Origin: Mycobacterium sp. IDR2000157661
GTDB lineage: Bacteria; Actinomycetota; Actinomycetes; Mycobacteriales; Mycobacteriaceae
Assembly: GCF_022317005.1 (NCBI RefSeq)
Contig: NZ_CP081006.1
Location: 4,278,001 to 4,342,000, forward strand
Reading direction: 5' to 3'
DNA length: 64,000 bases
Part shown: one piece after another, positions 57,162 to 64,000 of the stretch
Position numbering within the stretch: the first letter of the stretch is position 1
How the letters are laid out: each line of letters opens with the position of its first letter
Made by a program: the position numbers and the translations under genes
The notes under the pieces: generated by a model
Database searches by the model: none
What the model was told of the DNA's origin: nothing
The model's input: the letters and a program-made list of their open reading frames with translations, nothing else

Positions 57162-58099
57162 TCGCGGCCCAGATCCCGGTGCAACGCCCGCACCGTCAAG
57201 TTCTCACCCGCCTGCAGACGGCCCGCCAGAGCTTCGGCGATCGCCACACTCCGGTGTTTGCCGCCGGTGCACCCGATGGCGACGGTCATATAGCGCTTCC
57301 CCTCGCGACGGTATCCGTCGATGACGACGTCGAGCAGCCGATGATAGGTGTCCAGGAATTCGCCGGCACCGGCCTGCCCCAGAACGTAGTCCCGCACGGC
57401 GGGATGCTGACCGGTATGGGGCCGCAACTCGTCGACCCAGTGCGGGTTCGGCAAGAACCGCACGTCCATCACCGTGTCGGCGTCCATCGGCAGCCCGTAC
57501 TTGTAACCGAACGACTCGACCGTCACATTGGTGTGCGCGACCGCCTCACCCCCGAACGCCCGCTCGATGCTCTCCCGCAGCGCGGGCACCGACAACGTCG
57601 ACGTGTCGATCACCAGATCGGCGGAGGCGCGCACCGGCGCGAGCAGCGTCCGTTCGGCCGCGATGCCCTCGGCCAGAGTCTGGTTGCCCTGCAGCGGGTG
57701 GCTGCGGCGGTTCTGCTCGTAGCGGCGGACCAGGATGTCATCCGAGGCCTCGAGGAACAGCACGCGCGGCGTGATGTTTCGGGTGGCCAGGTCCGTGCGC
57801 ACCCAGTCCAGATCGCCGCTGAAGCCGCGTGAGCGGACGTCCATCACCACGGCCAGCTGAGTGATGCGTGAGCCGGCCGCCAGACCGAGCTCGACCATCC
57901 GCGCGATCAGCTCCGGCGGCAGGTTGTCGGCGACATACCAACCCAGGTCCTCGAGCACCTTGGCCGCCGTTCCTCGCCCCGCACCGGACAACCCGGTGAC
58001 CAGCACCACGTCGATATCTGATTCGCCGGCTCCGCCGACGGGCGCGGCTTCGGGACCCGCCTCGTCGCGCAGTTCCTCGTGCATACCCTGATCCGTCAT
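57158..58099 (-). CDS. rapZ: RapZ nucleotide-binding protein (YvcJ)
   Basis: A 313-residue protein with a Walker-A-like loop TGLSGAGRGTAAKVLEDLG (Arg in place of the usual Lys) and Walker B VVMDVRSRGF. The C-terminal domain includes FSFGYKYG-like ESFGYKYGLP, RFLPNPHWVDELRPHTG and IGCTGGKHRSVAI. In E. coli RapZ directs decay of GlmZ; in actinobacteria the role is unknown. The start overlaps the uvrC stop and its stop overlaps yvcK. Confidence 0.95.
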   Translation of the reverse strand: MTDQGMHEELRDEAGPEAAPVGGAGESDIDVVLVTGLSGAGRGTAAKVLEDLGWYVADNLPPELIARMVELGLAAGSRITQLAVVMDVRSRGFSGDLDWVRTDLATRNITPRVLFLEASDDILVRRYEQNRRSHPLQGNQTLAEGIAAERTLLAPVRASADLVIDTSTLSVPALRESIERAFGGEAVAHTNVTVESFGYKYGLPMDADTVMDVRFLPNPHWVDELRPHTGQHPAVRDYVLGQAGAGEFLDTYHRLLDVVIDGYRREGKRYMTVAIGCTGGKHRSVAIAEALAGRLQAGENLTVRALHRDLGRE

Positions 58100-60093
58100 C
58101 CCGATACCTTGCTCCGATCATCGCCGATCGCCGCGCCGGGCACACTGGAATCGGACGCTCCGCCGAGCGCTTCCAGCACCGCGCGTGCCGTAGCGACACC
58201 GATACCCGGTACCGCGGTGATCTCCTCGACCGTCGCCTCCTTCAACCGTGCCACCGATCCGAAATGGGTCACCAGGGCCTTGCGCCGGTGCTCGCCAAGG
58301 CCGCGCACCGAATCCAGCGCCGACGCCGTCATCCGCTTGGACCGCTTGCTGCGGTGATAGGCGATCGCGAACCGGTGCGCCTCGTCACGGACCCGCTGCA
58401 GCAGGTAAAGGCCCTCGCTGTTGCGGGGGAGAATCACGGAGTCAGGTGCTGATCCGTCTTCTCCGGGCACCCACACCTCCTCGAGTCGCTTGGCGAGCCC
58501 GATGACCGCGACGTCGCTGATGCCGAGATCGTCGAGCACCGCCTGTGCCGCGTTGACCTGCGGTGCCCCGCCGTCGACGACGTACAGGTTCGGCGGGTAG
58601 GCGAACTTGCGCGACTTGCCCTCAGGGGAGAGTTCGGTCGGATGCTGCACATCGTGCAGGTGCCGGTAGAACCGGCGCCGCGTCACCTCGGCGATCGACG
58701 CGACGTCGTCGGACCGGCCATCGCCGGCCCCCTCTCTGATCGCGTAGTGCCGGTAGTCGGACTTGCGCGGCAGGCCATCCTCGAACACCACCAGGGAGGC
58801 CACCACATCCGTGCCCTGCACGTGACTGATGTCGACGCACTCGATGCGCAACGGCGCGTCGGCTAACCCGAGCGCATCTTGAATGCTTTGCAGCGCAGCG
58901 GTTCTCGCGGTGAAGTCACCGGCCCGCTTGAGCTTGTGCTGGGTGAGGGCGCCCTCGGCGTTGCGCTTGACGGTTTCAGCCAGTGCGCGCTTGTCACCGC
59001 GCTGTGGCACGCGCAGCGCGACCCGGGAGCCGCGCAACTGCGACAGCCACGCGGCCAGTTCCTCGGAGTTGCCGGGTAGACACGGCACCAGGACCTGTCG
59101 CGGCACCGGGTTCGTCGACTCGTCCGCCGCCCCGCCCAGCGCGGCCTGATCACCGTAGAACTGGGTCAGGAACTGCTCGACGAGCTGCTCCTGGCCGTCG
59201 GAATCGCCCGGCTCGCCGGATTTCTCGACGATCCACCCACGCTGACCACGCACCCGTCCGGCGCGGACGTGGAACACCTGCACAGCGGCTTCGAGCTCGT
59301 CGTCCGCGAACGCGACCACGTCCGCGTCGGTGCCGTCGCCGAACACGACGGTCTGCTTCTCCAGCGCCCGCTTGAGCGCACCGACGTCGTCACGCAGGCG
59401 CGCGGCGCGCTCGAAGTCCAGTTCCTCGGCGGCCTGGTTCATCCGGCGTTCGAGATCACGGATCATCTTGTCGGTCTTGCCCGCGAGGAAGTCGCAGAAG
59501 TCGAGCACGATCTGCCGGTGCTCCTCGGCGCTGACCCGGTTGACGCACGGCGCAGAGCACTTGTCGATGTAGCCGAGCAGGCATGGACGGTCGATCTGCC
59601 TGTGCCGCTTGAATACTCCCGCCGAGCACGTCCGCGATGGAAACACCCGGGTCAGCAGGTCGAGCGTCTCGCGGATGGCCCAGGCATGTGAGTAGGGGCC
59701 GAAATAGCGCACCCCCTTGCGCCGCGCGCCGCGGTACACCATCAGCCGCGGGTACTCCTCGTTCAAGGTCACCGCGAGCACTGGGTAGGACTTGTCGTCG
59801 CGGTAGCGGATGTTGAACCGGGGGTCGAATTCCTTGATCCAATTGTATTCGAGCTGCAGCGCCTCGACTTCGGTGGTGACCACCGTCCACTCGACGCTGC
59901 CCGCGGCCATCACCATCTGCCTGGTGCGCGGCGCAAGGCCGGCGATGTCGGCGAAATACGAGTTTAGCCGGCTGCGCAGACTCTTTGCCTTGCCGACGTA
60001 GATCACTCGGCCGTGGGGGTCACGGAACCGGTAGACGCCCGGCTCGACGGGAATCGACCCGGGCGCAGGGCGGTAGGTCGAGGGATCGGGCAC
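58096..60093 (-). CDS. uvrC: excinuclease ABC subunit C
   Basis: A 665-residue nucleotide-excision repair nuclease. GIY-YIG domain at the N-terminus (PGVYRFRDPHGRVIYVGKAK), Cys cluster region (CSAPCVNRVSAEEH), UVR motif (MIRDLERRMNQAAEELDFERA core LERRMNQAAEELDFE), an RNase-H-like domain beginning ECVDISHVQG and two helix-hairpin-helix motifs near the end (SVRGLGEHRRKAL, AVPGIGVATARAV). Makes both incisions with UvrB. GTG start at 60093; heads the operon to whiA and divergent from ggt. Confidence 0.96.
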   Translation of the reverse strand: MPDPSTYRPAPGSIPVEPGVYRFRDPHGRVIYVGKAKSLRSRLNSYFADIAGLAPRTRQMVMAAGSVEWTVVTTEVEALQLEYNWIKEFDPRFNIRYRDDKSYPVLAVTLNEEYPRLMVYRGARRKGVRYFGPYSHAWAIRETLDLLTRVFPSRTCSAGVFKRHRQIDRPCLLGYIDKCSAPCVNRVSAEEHRQIVLDFCDFLAGKTDKMIRDLERRMNQAAEELDFERAARLRDDVGALKRALEKQTVVFGDGTDADVVAFADDELEAAVQVFHVRAGRVRGQRGWIVEKSGEPGDSDGQEQLVEQFLTQFYGDQAALGGAADESTNPVPRQVLVPCLPGNSEELAAWLSQLRGSRVALRVPQRGDKRALAETVKRNAEGALTQHKLKRAGDFTARTAALQSIQDALGLADAPLRIECVDISHVQGTDVVASLVVFEDGLPRKSDYRHYAIREGAGDGRSDDVASIAEVTRRRFYRHLHDVQHPTELSPEGKSRKFAYPPNLYVVDGGAPQVNAAQAVLDDLGISDVAVIGLAKRLEEVWVPGEDGSAPDSVILPRNSEGLYLLQRVRDEAHRFAIAYHRSKRSKRMTASALDSVRGLGEHRRKALVTHFGSVARLKEATVEEITAVPGIGVATARAVLEALGGASDSSVPGAAIGDDRSKVSG

Positions 60094-60143
60094 GGATTCC
60101 AGGTTACTGCTGCGTTCCGACGGTCCCGATCCACTACCGTCGG

Positions 60144-62093
60144 ATGATGCGGCCCTTCTCGCTGACCACGCTGTTGGCCACGCTCACAGCGCTGACGGTG
60201 GTACTGGCCGGCTGTGCCGCTGACGAAACCGCTGACCCGCAAGCCTCCGGGCCGTGCGCAATAGTCGAGAACGGCACCCCGACGCCGAAGACGCCCGCAG
60301 CGGCGGCCACCACGTCGCGCGACATCGCGACAGATCCGGAGGTCGCCTCCGTCGGCTACCGCAAGGACATGACCCCGGTGCGCTCTGCGACGTTCTCGGT
60401 GGCCACCGCCAATCCGGTGGCGACGCAGGCAGCCTGCGAGGTGCTGCGCGACGGCGGCAGCGCGGCCGATGCGCTGGTCACCGCTCAAGCGGTGCTCGGT
60501 CTGGTCGAGCCCCAGTCCTCGGGTGTCGGCGGCGGCGGATTCCTGCTGTACTACGACGCCGCATCGGGTTCGGTTCAGGCCTACGACGGTCGCGAGGTCG
60601 CGCCCGCGGCGGCCACCGAGAACTACCTGCGCTGGGTCTCCGACACCGACCGCACCGAACCACGGCCGGACGCCCGCGCCTCGGGCCGCTCCATCGGCGT
60701 GCCCGGCATCGTCCGGATGCTGCAGGAGGCGCACGCCGCACACGGCAGCACCGCATGGCGTGACCTGTTCGCGCCTGCCGTCGCGCTGGCCGACGACGGG
60801 TTCGAGATCAGCCCGCGGTTGGCTGCCGCGATCGCCGACGCCGCGCAGGAGCTCAAGACGGACCCACAGGCGGCCGAATACTTCCTCGATCCCGGCGGCA
60901 CGCCCAAGACGGCGGGCACCCGGCTCACCAACCCCGCGTACGCAAAGACGTTGGGCACCATCTCCACTGACCCGCAGGCGTTCTACACCGGAGCGATCGC
61001 CCGCGACATCGTCGCAGCCGCGACCGACACCACCGGCGGCCGTACGCCCAGCCTGATGACCGCCGACGACCTCGCCCGATACCCGGTGAAGATCCGCGAG
61101 CCGTTGTGCGCCCAATACCGGGGCCGCGAGATCTGCGGCATGCCACCGCCGTCCTCGGGCGGCATCGCCGTGGCCGCGACACTGGGGGTGCTCGAGCGCT
61201 TCCCGATGGCCGACCATCGCCCCACTGACATGGACCTCAACGGAGGCCGTCCCACCGTGATGGGTGTACACCTCGTCTCGGAAGCCGAGCGACTCGCCTA
61301 CGCCGACCGCAACAAGTACGTCGCCGACACCGATTTCGTGCCGCTGCCCGGCGGCGGCACCGACACCCTGCTCGGCAGCGACTACCTCGCGGGCCGCGCG
61401 GCCCTTATCTCCGAACGGCGCACCATGGGGAAGGCCGAACCCGGCGACTTCGGCGCACCGACCACCCCGGCGCCTGCGACCCCCGAGCACGGCACCAGCC
61501 AGGTCAGCATCGTCGACGCCCGGGGCAACGCGGCGGCACTGACCACCACGGTGGAGTCGGCGTTCGGCTCGTTTCACATGGTCGACGGTTTCCTCCTCAA
61601 CAACCAGTTGACGGACTTCTCCGCCGAGCCGGCCGGCCCCGACGGCGCCCCGGTCGCCAACCGCGTCCAGCCGGGAAAGCGACCGCGGAGTTCGATGGCG
61701 CCCACCTTGATCTTCGAGCAGGGCCAACAGCGACAACGCGGCCGGCTGTACGCCGTTCTGGGTTCGCCGGGCGGATCGGTGATCATCCAGTTCGTAGCAA
61801 AAACCATTGTGGGGATGCTCGATTGGCGGATGAACCCGCAACAGGCGGTGTCCATGGTCGACTTCGGCGCCGCCAACAGTCCGGAGACCAACGTCGGCGG
61901 CGAACATCCGAACATCGACACCGCCGACAACGGTGACCATGACCCCCTCGTACAGGGGCTGCGCAAGCTCGGCCACCAAGTCGACCTCGCCGACCAGTCC
62001 AGCGGCCTGTCCGTCGTGCAGCGCGACGACGGCGGCCTCGTCGGCGGTGCGGACCCGCGCCGGGAGGGACTGGTCATGGGCGACACCCGGTGA
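60144..62093 (+). CDS. ggt: gamma-glutamyltransferase, lipoprotein
   Basis: A 649-residue precursor. The signal peptide ends at a lipobox (LTVVLAGC, Cys near residue 24), so it is anchored on the outer face of the cytoplasmic membrane. Large-subunit motifs include ALVTAQAVLGLVEPQSSGVGG. The autoprocessing nucleophile is the Thr in PEHGTSQVSIVDARGNAAA. It cleaves gamma-glutamyl bonds, for example of glutathione. ATG at 60144 (or 60147). A GTGA overlap couples it to the GNAT gene. Confidence 0.93.
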   Translation: MMRPFSLTTLLATLTALTVVLAGCAADETADPQASGPCAIVENGTPTPKTPAAAATTSRDIATDPEVASVGYRKDMTPVRSATFSVATANPVATQAACEVLRDGGSAADALVTAQAVLGLVEPQSSGVGGGGFLLYYDAASGSVQAYDGREVAPAAATENYLRWVSDTDRTEPRPDARASGRSIGVPGIVRMLQEAHAAHGSTAWRDLFAPAVALADDGFEISPRLAAAIADAAQELKTDPQAAEYFLDPGGTPKTAGTRLTNPAYAKTLGTISTDPQAFYTGAIARDIVAAATDTTGGRTPSLMTADDLARYPVKIREPLCAQYRGREICGMPPPSSGGIAVAATLGVLERFPMADHRPTDMDLNGGRPTVMGVHLVSEAERLAYADRNKYVADTDFVPLPGGGTDTLLGSDYLAGRAALISERRTMGKAEPGDFGAPTTPAPATPEHGTSQVSIVDARGNAAALTTTVESAFGSFHMVDGFLLNNQLTDFSAEPAGPDGAPVANRVQPGKRPRSSMAPTLIFEQGQQRQRGRLYAVLGSPGGSVIIQFVAKTIVGMLDWRMNPQQAVSMVDFGAANSPETNVGGEHPNIDTADNGDHDPLVQGLRKLGHQVDLADQSSGLSVVQRDDGGLVGGADPRREGLVMGDTR

Positions 62094-62554
62094 GCACCCG
62101 GGTCGCCCGCCTACGCGAGTCGGACTGGCGCGTGTTCGCCCAAGTTCGCTTGCGTGCGCTCACCGAGTCGCTGGGCCAGGACGACCCGCACTACCGGGAG
62201 GAAGCCGCGTTCACCGCCGCCCAGTGGCGCCACCGCTTGCGCGAGCATGCGCAGTTCGCGGCGCTCGTCGCCGATCGCCCCGTTGGGCTGATCGCGGCCC
62301 AGCAGCAGAACGCCGAGACCGTCTACCTCTATTCGCTGTGGCTGCACCCTTCGGTGCGGGGTCACGGGCTGGCGCGACGGTTGGTGGCGGCGAGCCTGGA
62401 CTGGGCCCGCGCGTGCGGCGTTCGCACCGTCCGGCTTCGGGTGGCCGCCGACAACGCGGCGGCCCGAGGTGTCTACGAGAGCCTCGGCTTCGAGGTGGCG
62501 CACAACGACGCCAACGGGCCGGGCGAACTGGCGATGACGCTCAGCGTGAGTTGA
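62090..62554 (+). CDS. GNAT-family N-acetyltransferase
   Basis: A 154-residue GNAT protein. The acetyl-CoA loop is LHPSVRGHGLARRLVAASLDW (core VRGHGLARRL), followed by VRLRVAADNAAARGVYESLGF, both standard motif A/B blocks. The substrate is unknown. GTG start overlaps the ggt stop, so coexpression with a gamma-glutamyl peptide enzyme is likely, perhaps to handle released amino acids. Convergent with the PH-domain gene (14-base overlap). Confidence 0.9.
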   Translation: MSTRVARLRESDWRVFAQVRLRALTESLGQDDPHYREEAAFTAAQWRHRLREHAQFAALVADRPVGLIAAQQQNAETVYLYSLWLHPSVRGHGLARRLVAASLDWARACGVRTVRLRVAADNAAARGVYESLGFEVAHNDANGPGELAMTLSVS

Positions 62555-63005
62555 TGCCCTTGTAGCGCTCGAGCAGTGCACGCACCGTGTCCATCGCCTC
62601 GACAGCGCGGTGCTTGTCGACAGCCTGGATCGCCATCACGGGGATGTACTCGTCGTCGGGCAGGTCGACGCGCGCCCACCGCGCACCACGCGGGAACGAC
62701 ACGCCCACCACGTCTGACCATTCAATCAACCGGTAGCCCCACAGGTTTCGCACCGCGACACCCTGCGGACCGATTCGCAGGCGCGGCCGGGCGAACAGCA
62801 GCACCAGGGCGCCGATGACGACTCCGAGCAGGGCGATCGCCACCTGGTCGGCGGTCTGGAAGATCACCCCGGTCGACGAGATCTTCAGCAGCGCGCCCAC
62901 CGTGACATGTGCGGCGATGATCAACAGCGCGGCGCCGTAAGCGAAGTACGGCGTCAGATGCGGTCGGATTTCGACGTCCCAGTTGCTGTCGTCTCGACTC
63001 CCCAC
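62541..63005 (-). CDS. PH-domain (bPH2-type) membrane protein (Rv1417-like)
   Basis: A 154-residue protein with two membrane helices (about 22-42 YFAYGAALLIIAAHVTVGAL and 54-74 VAIALLGVVIGALVLLFA) followed by a DUF2581/bacterial PH-like domain (GVAVRNLWGYRLIEWSDVVG). The GTG at 63005 is preferred. An in-frame ATG at 63068 that overlaps the ribH stop would add 21 residues translated from GCGAGGA repeats. Function is unknown; follows ribH as in M. tuberculosis. Confidence 0.8.
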   Translation of the reverse strand: MGSRDDSNWDVEIRPHLTPYFAYGAALLIIAAHVTVGALLKISSTGVIFQTADQVAIALLGVVIGALVLLFARPRLRIGPQGVAVRNLWGYRLIEWSDVVGVSFPRGARWARVDLPDDEYIPVMAIQAVDKHRAVEAMDTVRALLERYKGINSR

Positions 63006-63050
63006 TCGCTCTGGTCCTCGCTCGTTCCTCGCTGCGATCCTCGCTCGCGG
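63006..63050. repeat. GCGAGGA spacer repeats between ribH and the PH gene
   Basis: On the coding strand the spacer reads GCGAGCGAGGA, TCGCAGCGAGGA, ACGAGCGAGGA and CCAGAGCGAG, four near copies in 45 bases. Such units are scattered in mycobacterial intergenic DNA (recalled). They also provide GAGGA ribosome-site-like sequence. Confidence 0.6.
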
Positions 63051-63064
63051 TCGTCTCCGGGCGT

Positions 63065-63544
63065 TCATGTCGACGCGCGCAGGTTCCGCAGAGTCAGCGC
63101 GGTGGACAACGCGGCGGCGGCCGCCTGCGCCCCCTTGTCCTCTGCGGAGGTGGCCAAGCCGGCGCGGTCGAGGGCCTGCTGCTCGGTGTTGGTCGTCAGC
63201 ACACCGTTGGCGACGGGGGTGGACGCGTCGAGCGAAACGCGCGTGAGGCCCTGCGTCACCGCGTCGCACACGTAGTCGAAGTGCGGGGTCTCACCGCGGA
63301 TGACCACGCCCAGCGCCACCACCGCGTCATGGTCGGCCGCCAACGCCTGTGCCACCACGGGGATTTCGATCGCACCGAGAACCCGCACCACGGTCGGATT
63401 GTCGATACCCGCGTCGGCGGCGACCTTGCGGGCACCGTCGAGCAGCGCGTCGCAGATGGTCTCGTGCCACGTGCTGGCCACGATGGCCAGCGTCACACCC
63501 GACGCGTCCAGCTGCGGCAGATCGGGTATGCCCGTACCACTCAC
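63065..63544 (-). CDS. ribH: 6,7-dimethyl-8-ribityllumazine synthase
   Basis: A 159-residue lumazine synthase that condenses the ribityl-aminouracil with dihydroxybutanone phosphate, the penultimate step in riboflavin synthesis. It has LAIVASTWHETICDALLDGA, GAIEIPVVAQALAADHDAVVALGVVIRGET (core GAIEIPVVAQAL) and the catalytic His in HFDYVCDAVTQGL. GTG start overlaps the ribBA stop (GTGA). Forms icosahedral or decameric shells. Confidence 0.96.
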   Translation of the reverse strand: MSGTGIPDLPQLDASGVTLAIVASTWHETICDALLDGARKVAADAGIDNPTVVRVLGAIEIPVVAQALAADHDAVVALGVVIRGETPHFDYVCDAVTQGLTRVSLDASTPVANGVLTTNTEQQALDRAGLATSAEDKGAQAAAAALSTALTLRNLRAST

Positions 63545-64000
63545 AGCGCTCCGCCGAGGTCGCGCTCGGAGGGCCGCCGGTCGCCGAGCAGGTACACGCC
63601 CTCCTCGTAATCGGCCATGGTGGTGGCCTGGTGATAGTCGTCGAGACCGCTGAGGTCGTGGCCCATCCGGTCCCGCTTGGTCATCAGGTACCGGATGTTC
63701 TCCTTGTTCGCCCGCACCGGCAGCGGTACGCGTTCGGTGATGTGCAGGCCGTAGCCGTCCAGACCGACGCGCTTGGCCGGGTTGTTGGTCAGCAACCGCA
63801 TCGAGCGCACCCCAAGATCGACGAGGATCTGCGCGCCGATGCCATAGTCGCGGGCGTCGGCGGGCAGGCCGAGCTTGAGGTTCGCGTCGACGGTGTCGTC
63901 GCCGGCGTCCTGCAACTGGTAGGCCTGCAGCTTGTGCATCAGGCCGATGCCGCGGCCCTCGTGGCCGCGCATGTAGAGCACGATGCCGCGGCCCTCACGG
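63541..64000 (-). CDS. ribBA: 3,4-dihydroxybutanone-4-phosphate synthase/GTP cyclohydrolase II (3' part)
   Basis: The C-terminal 152 residues are in the window; the gene continues past the right edge. This part is the GTP cyclohydrolase II domain: GHEGRGIGLMHKLQAYQLQD, DARDYGIGAQILVDLGV and the RLLTNNPAKRVGLDGYGL block that ends the family fold. It starts riboflavin synthesis from GTP. The fusion to a dihydroxybutanone phosphate synthase domain is assumed from the mycobacterial locus (Rv1415), as that part is outside the window. Confidence 0.9.
   Translation of the reverse strand, partial: REGRGIVLYMRGHEGRGIGLMHKLQAYQLQDAGDDTVDANLKLGLPADARDYGIGAQILVDLGVRSMRLLTNNPAKRVGLDGYGLHITERVPLPVRANKENIRYLMTKRDRMGHDLSGLDDYHQATTMADYEEGVYLLGDRRPSERDLGGAL

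Overview
The window is a high-GC actinobacterial chromosome segment, almost certainly from a rapidly growing Mycobacterium (Mycolicibacterium). The gene order follows, in inverted orientation, the M. tuberculosis stretch from about Rv1415 to Rv1494 (numbers recalled, not searched). Diagnostic neighbours are fabG1-inhA-hemH, ripA-ripB-moxR1, acn-acnR, the sufR-sufBDCSU-sufT operon, mptB, opcA beside zwf, and uvrC-rapZ-yvcK-whiA. PE/PPE genes, insertion sequences and an intein in SufB are all absent. I see no rRNA, tRNA, CRISPR array, prophage or transposase. No stretch longer than about 300 bases lacks a gene. The longest gaps (about 250, 160, 175 and 175 bases, before ripA, acn, ctaB/tkt and gap) look regulatory.

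Layout: 1-4203 (-) meaB start, mutB, mutA (methylmalonyl-CoA mutase and its chaperone). 4303-8013: TVP38-type membrane protein (+), DoxX-like, SPFH and NfeD proteins (-), and the conserved Rv1486c-type protein (+). 8010-10582 (-): fabG1, inhA, hemH. 10638-17080 (-): ripA, ripB, moxR1, a DUF58 gene and two tandem VWA membrane proteins, a cell-envelope module. 17335-21762: Rv1476-type membrane protein, acnA, its TetR repressor acnR, and a small HTH protein. 21862-26737 (-): ABC-F protein, crotonase, thioredoxin and a three-gene insert (flavodoxin-like protein, unknown protein, membrane protein). 26809-33065 (-): the SUF iron-sulfur operon with its repressor sufR. 33156-37578 (+): mptB, an ABC transporter and ctaA. 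37528-40398: an ATP-grasp protein, qor and ctaB. 40572-47048 (+): pentose phosphate operon tkt-tal-zwf-opcA-pgl. 47040-53882: two small genes, then ppc, secG, tpiA, pgk and gap (-). 54060-60093: a small helical protein, an unusual cytosolic solute-binding-like protein, and whiA, yvcK, rapZ, uvrC. 60144-64000: ggt lipoprotein, GNAT protein, PH-domain membrane protein, ribH and the 3' part of ribBA.

The region is mostly conserved core genome: central carbon metabolism, heme a, Fe-S assembly, mycolate synthesis and peptidoglycan remodelling. The most informative extra signals are regulatory. A near-perfect AcnR operator lies before acnA. The same interrupted palindrome, CTAC-N8-GTAG, stands before both heme-a genes, ctaA and ctaB. 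A palindrome covers the sufR start. Other points to follow up are the tandem VWA duplication with a gene-conversion-like tract, a periplasmic-type binding protein without a signal peptide at the end of the whiA operon, and short repeats at start codons.
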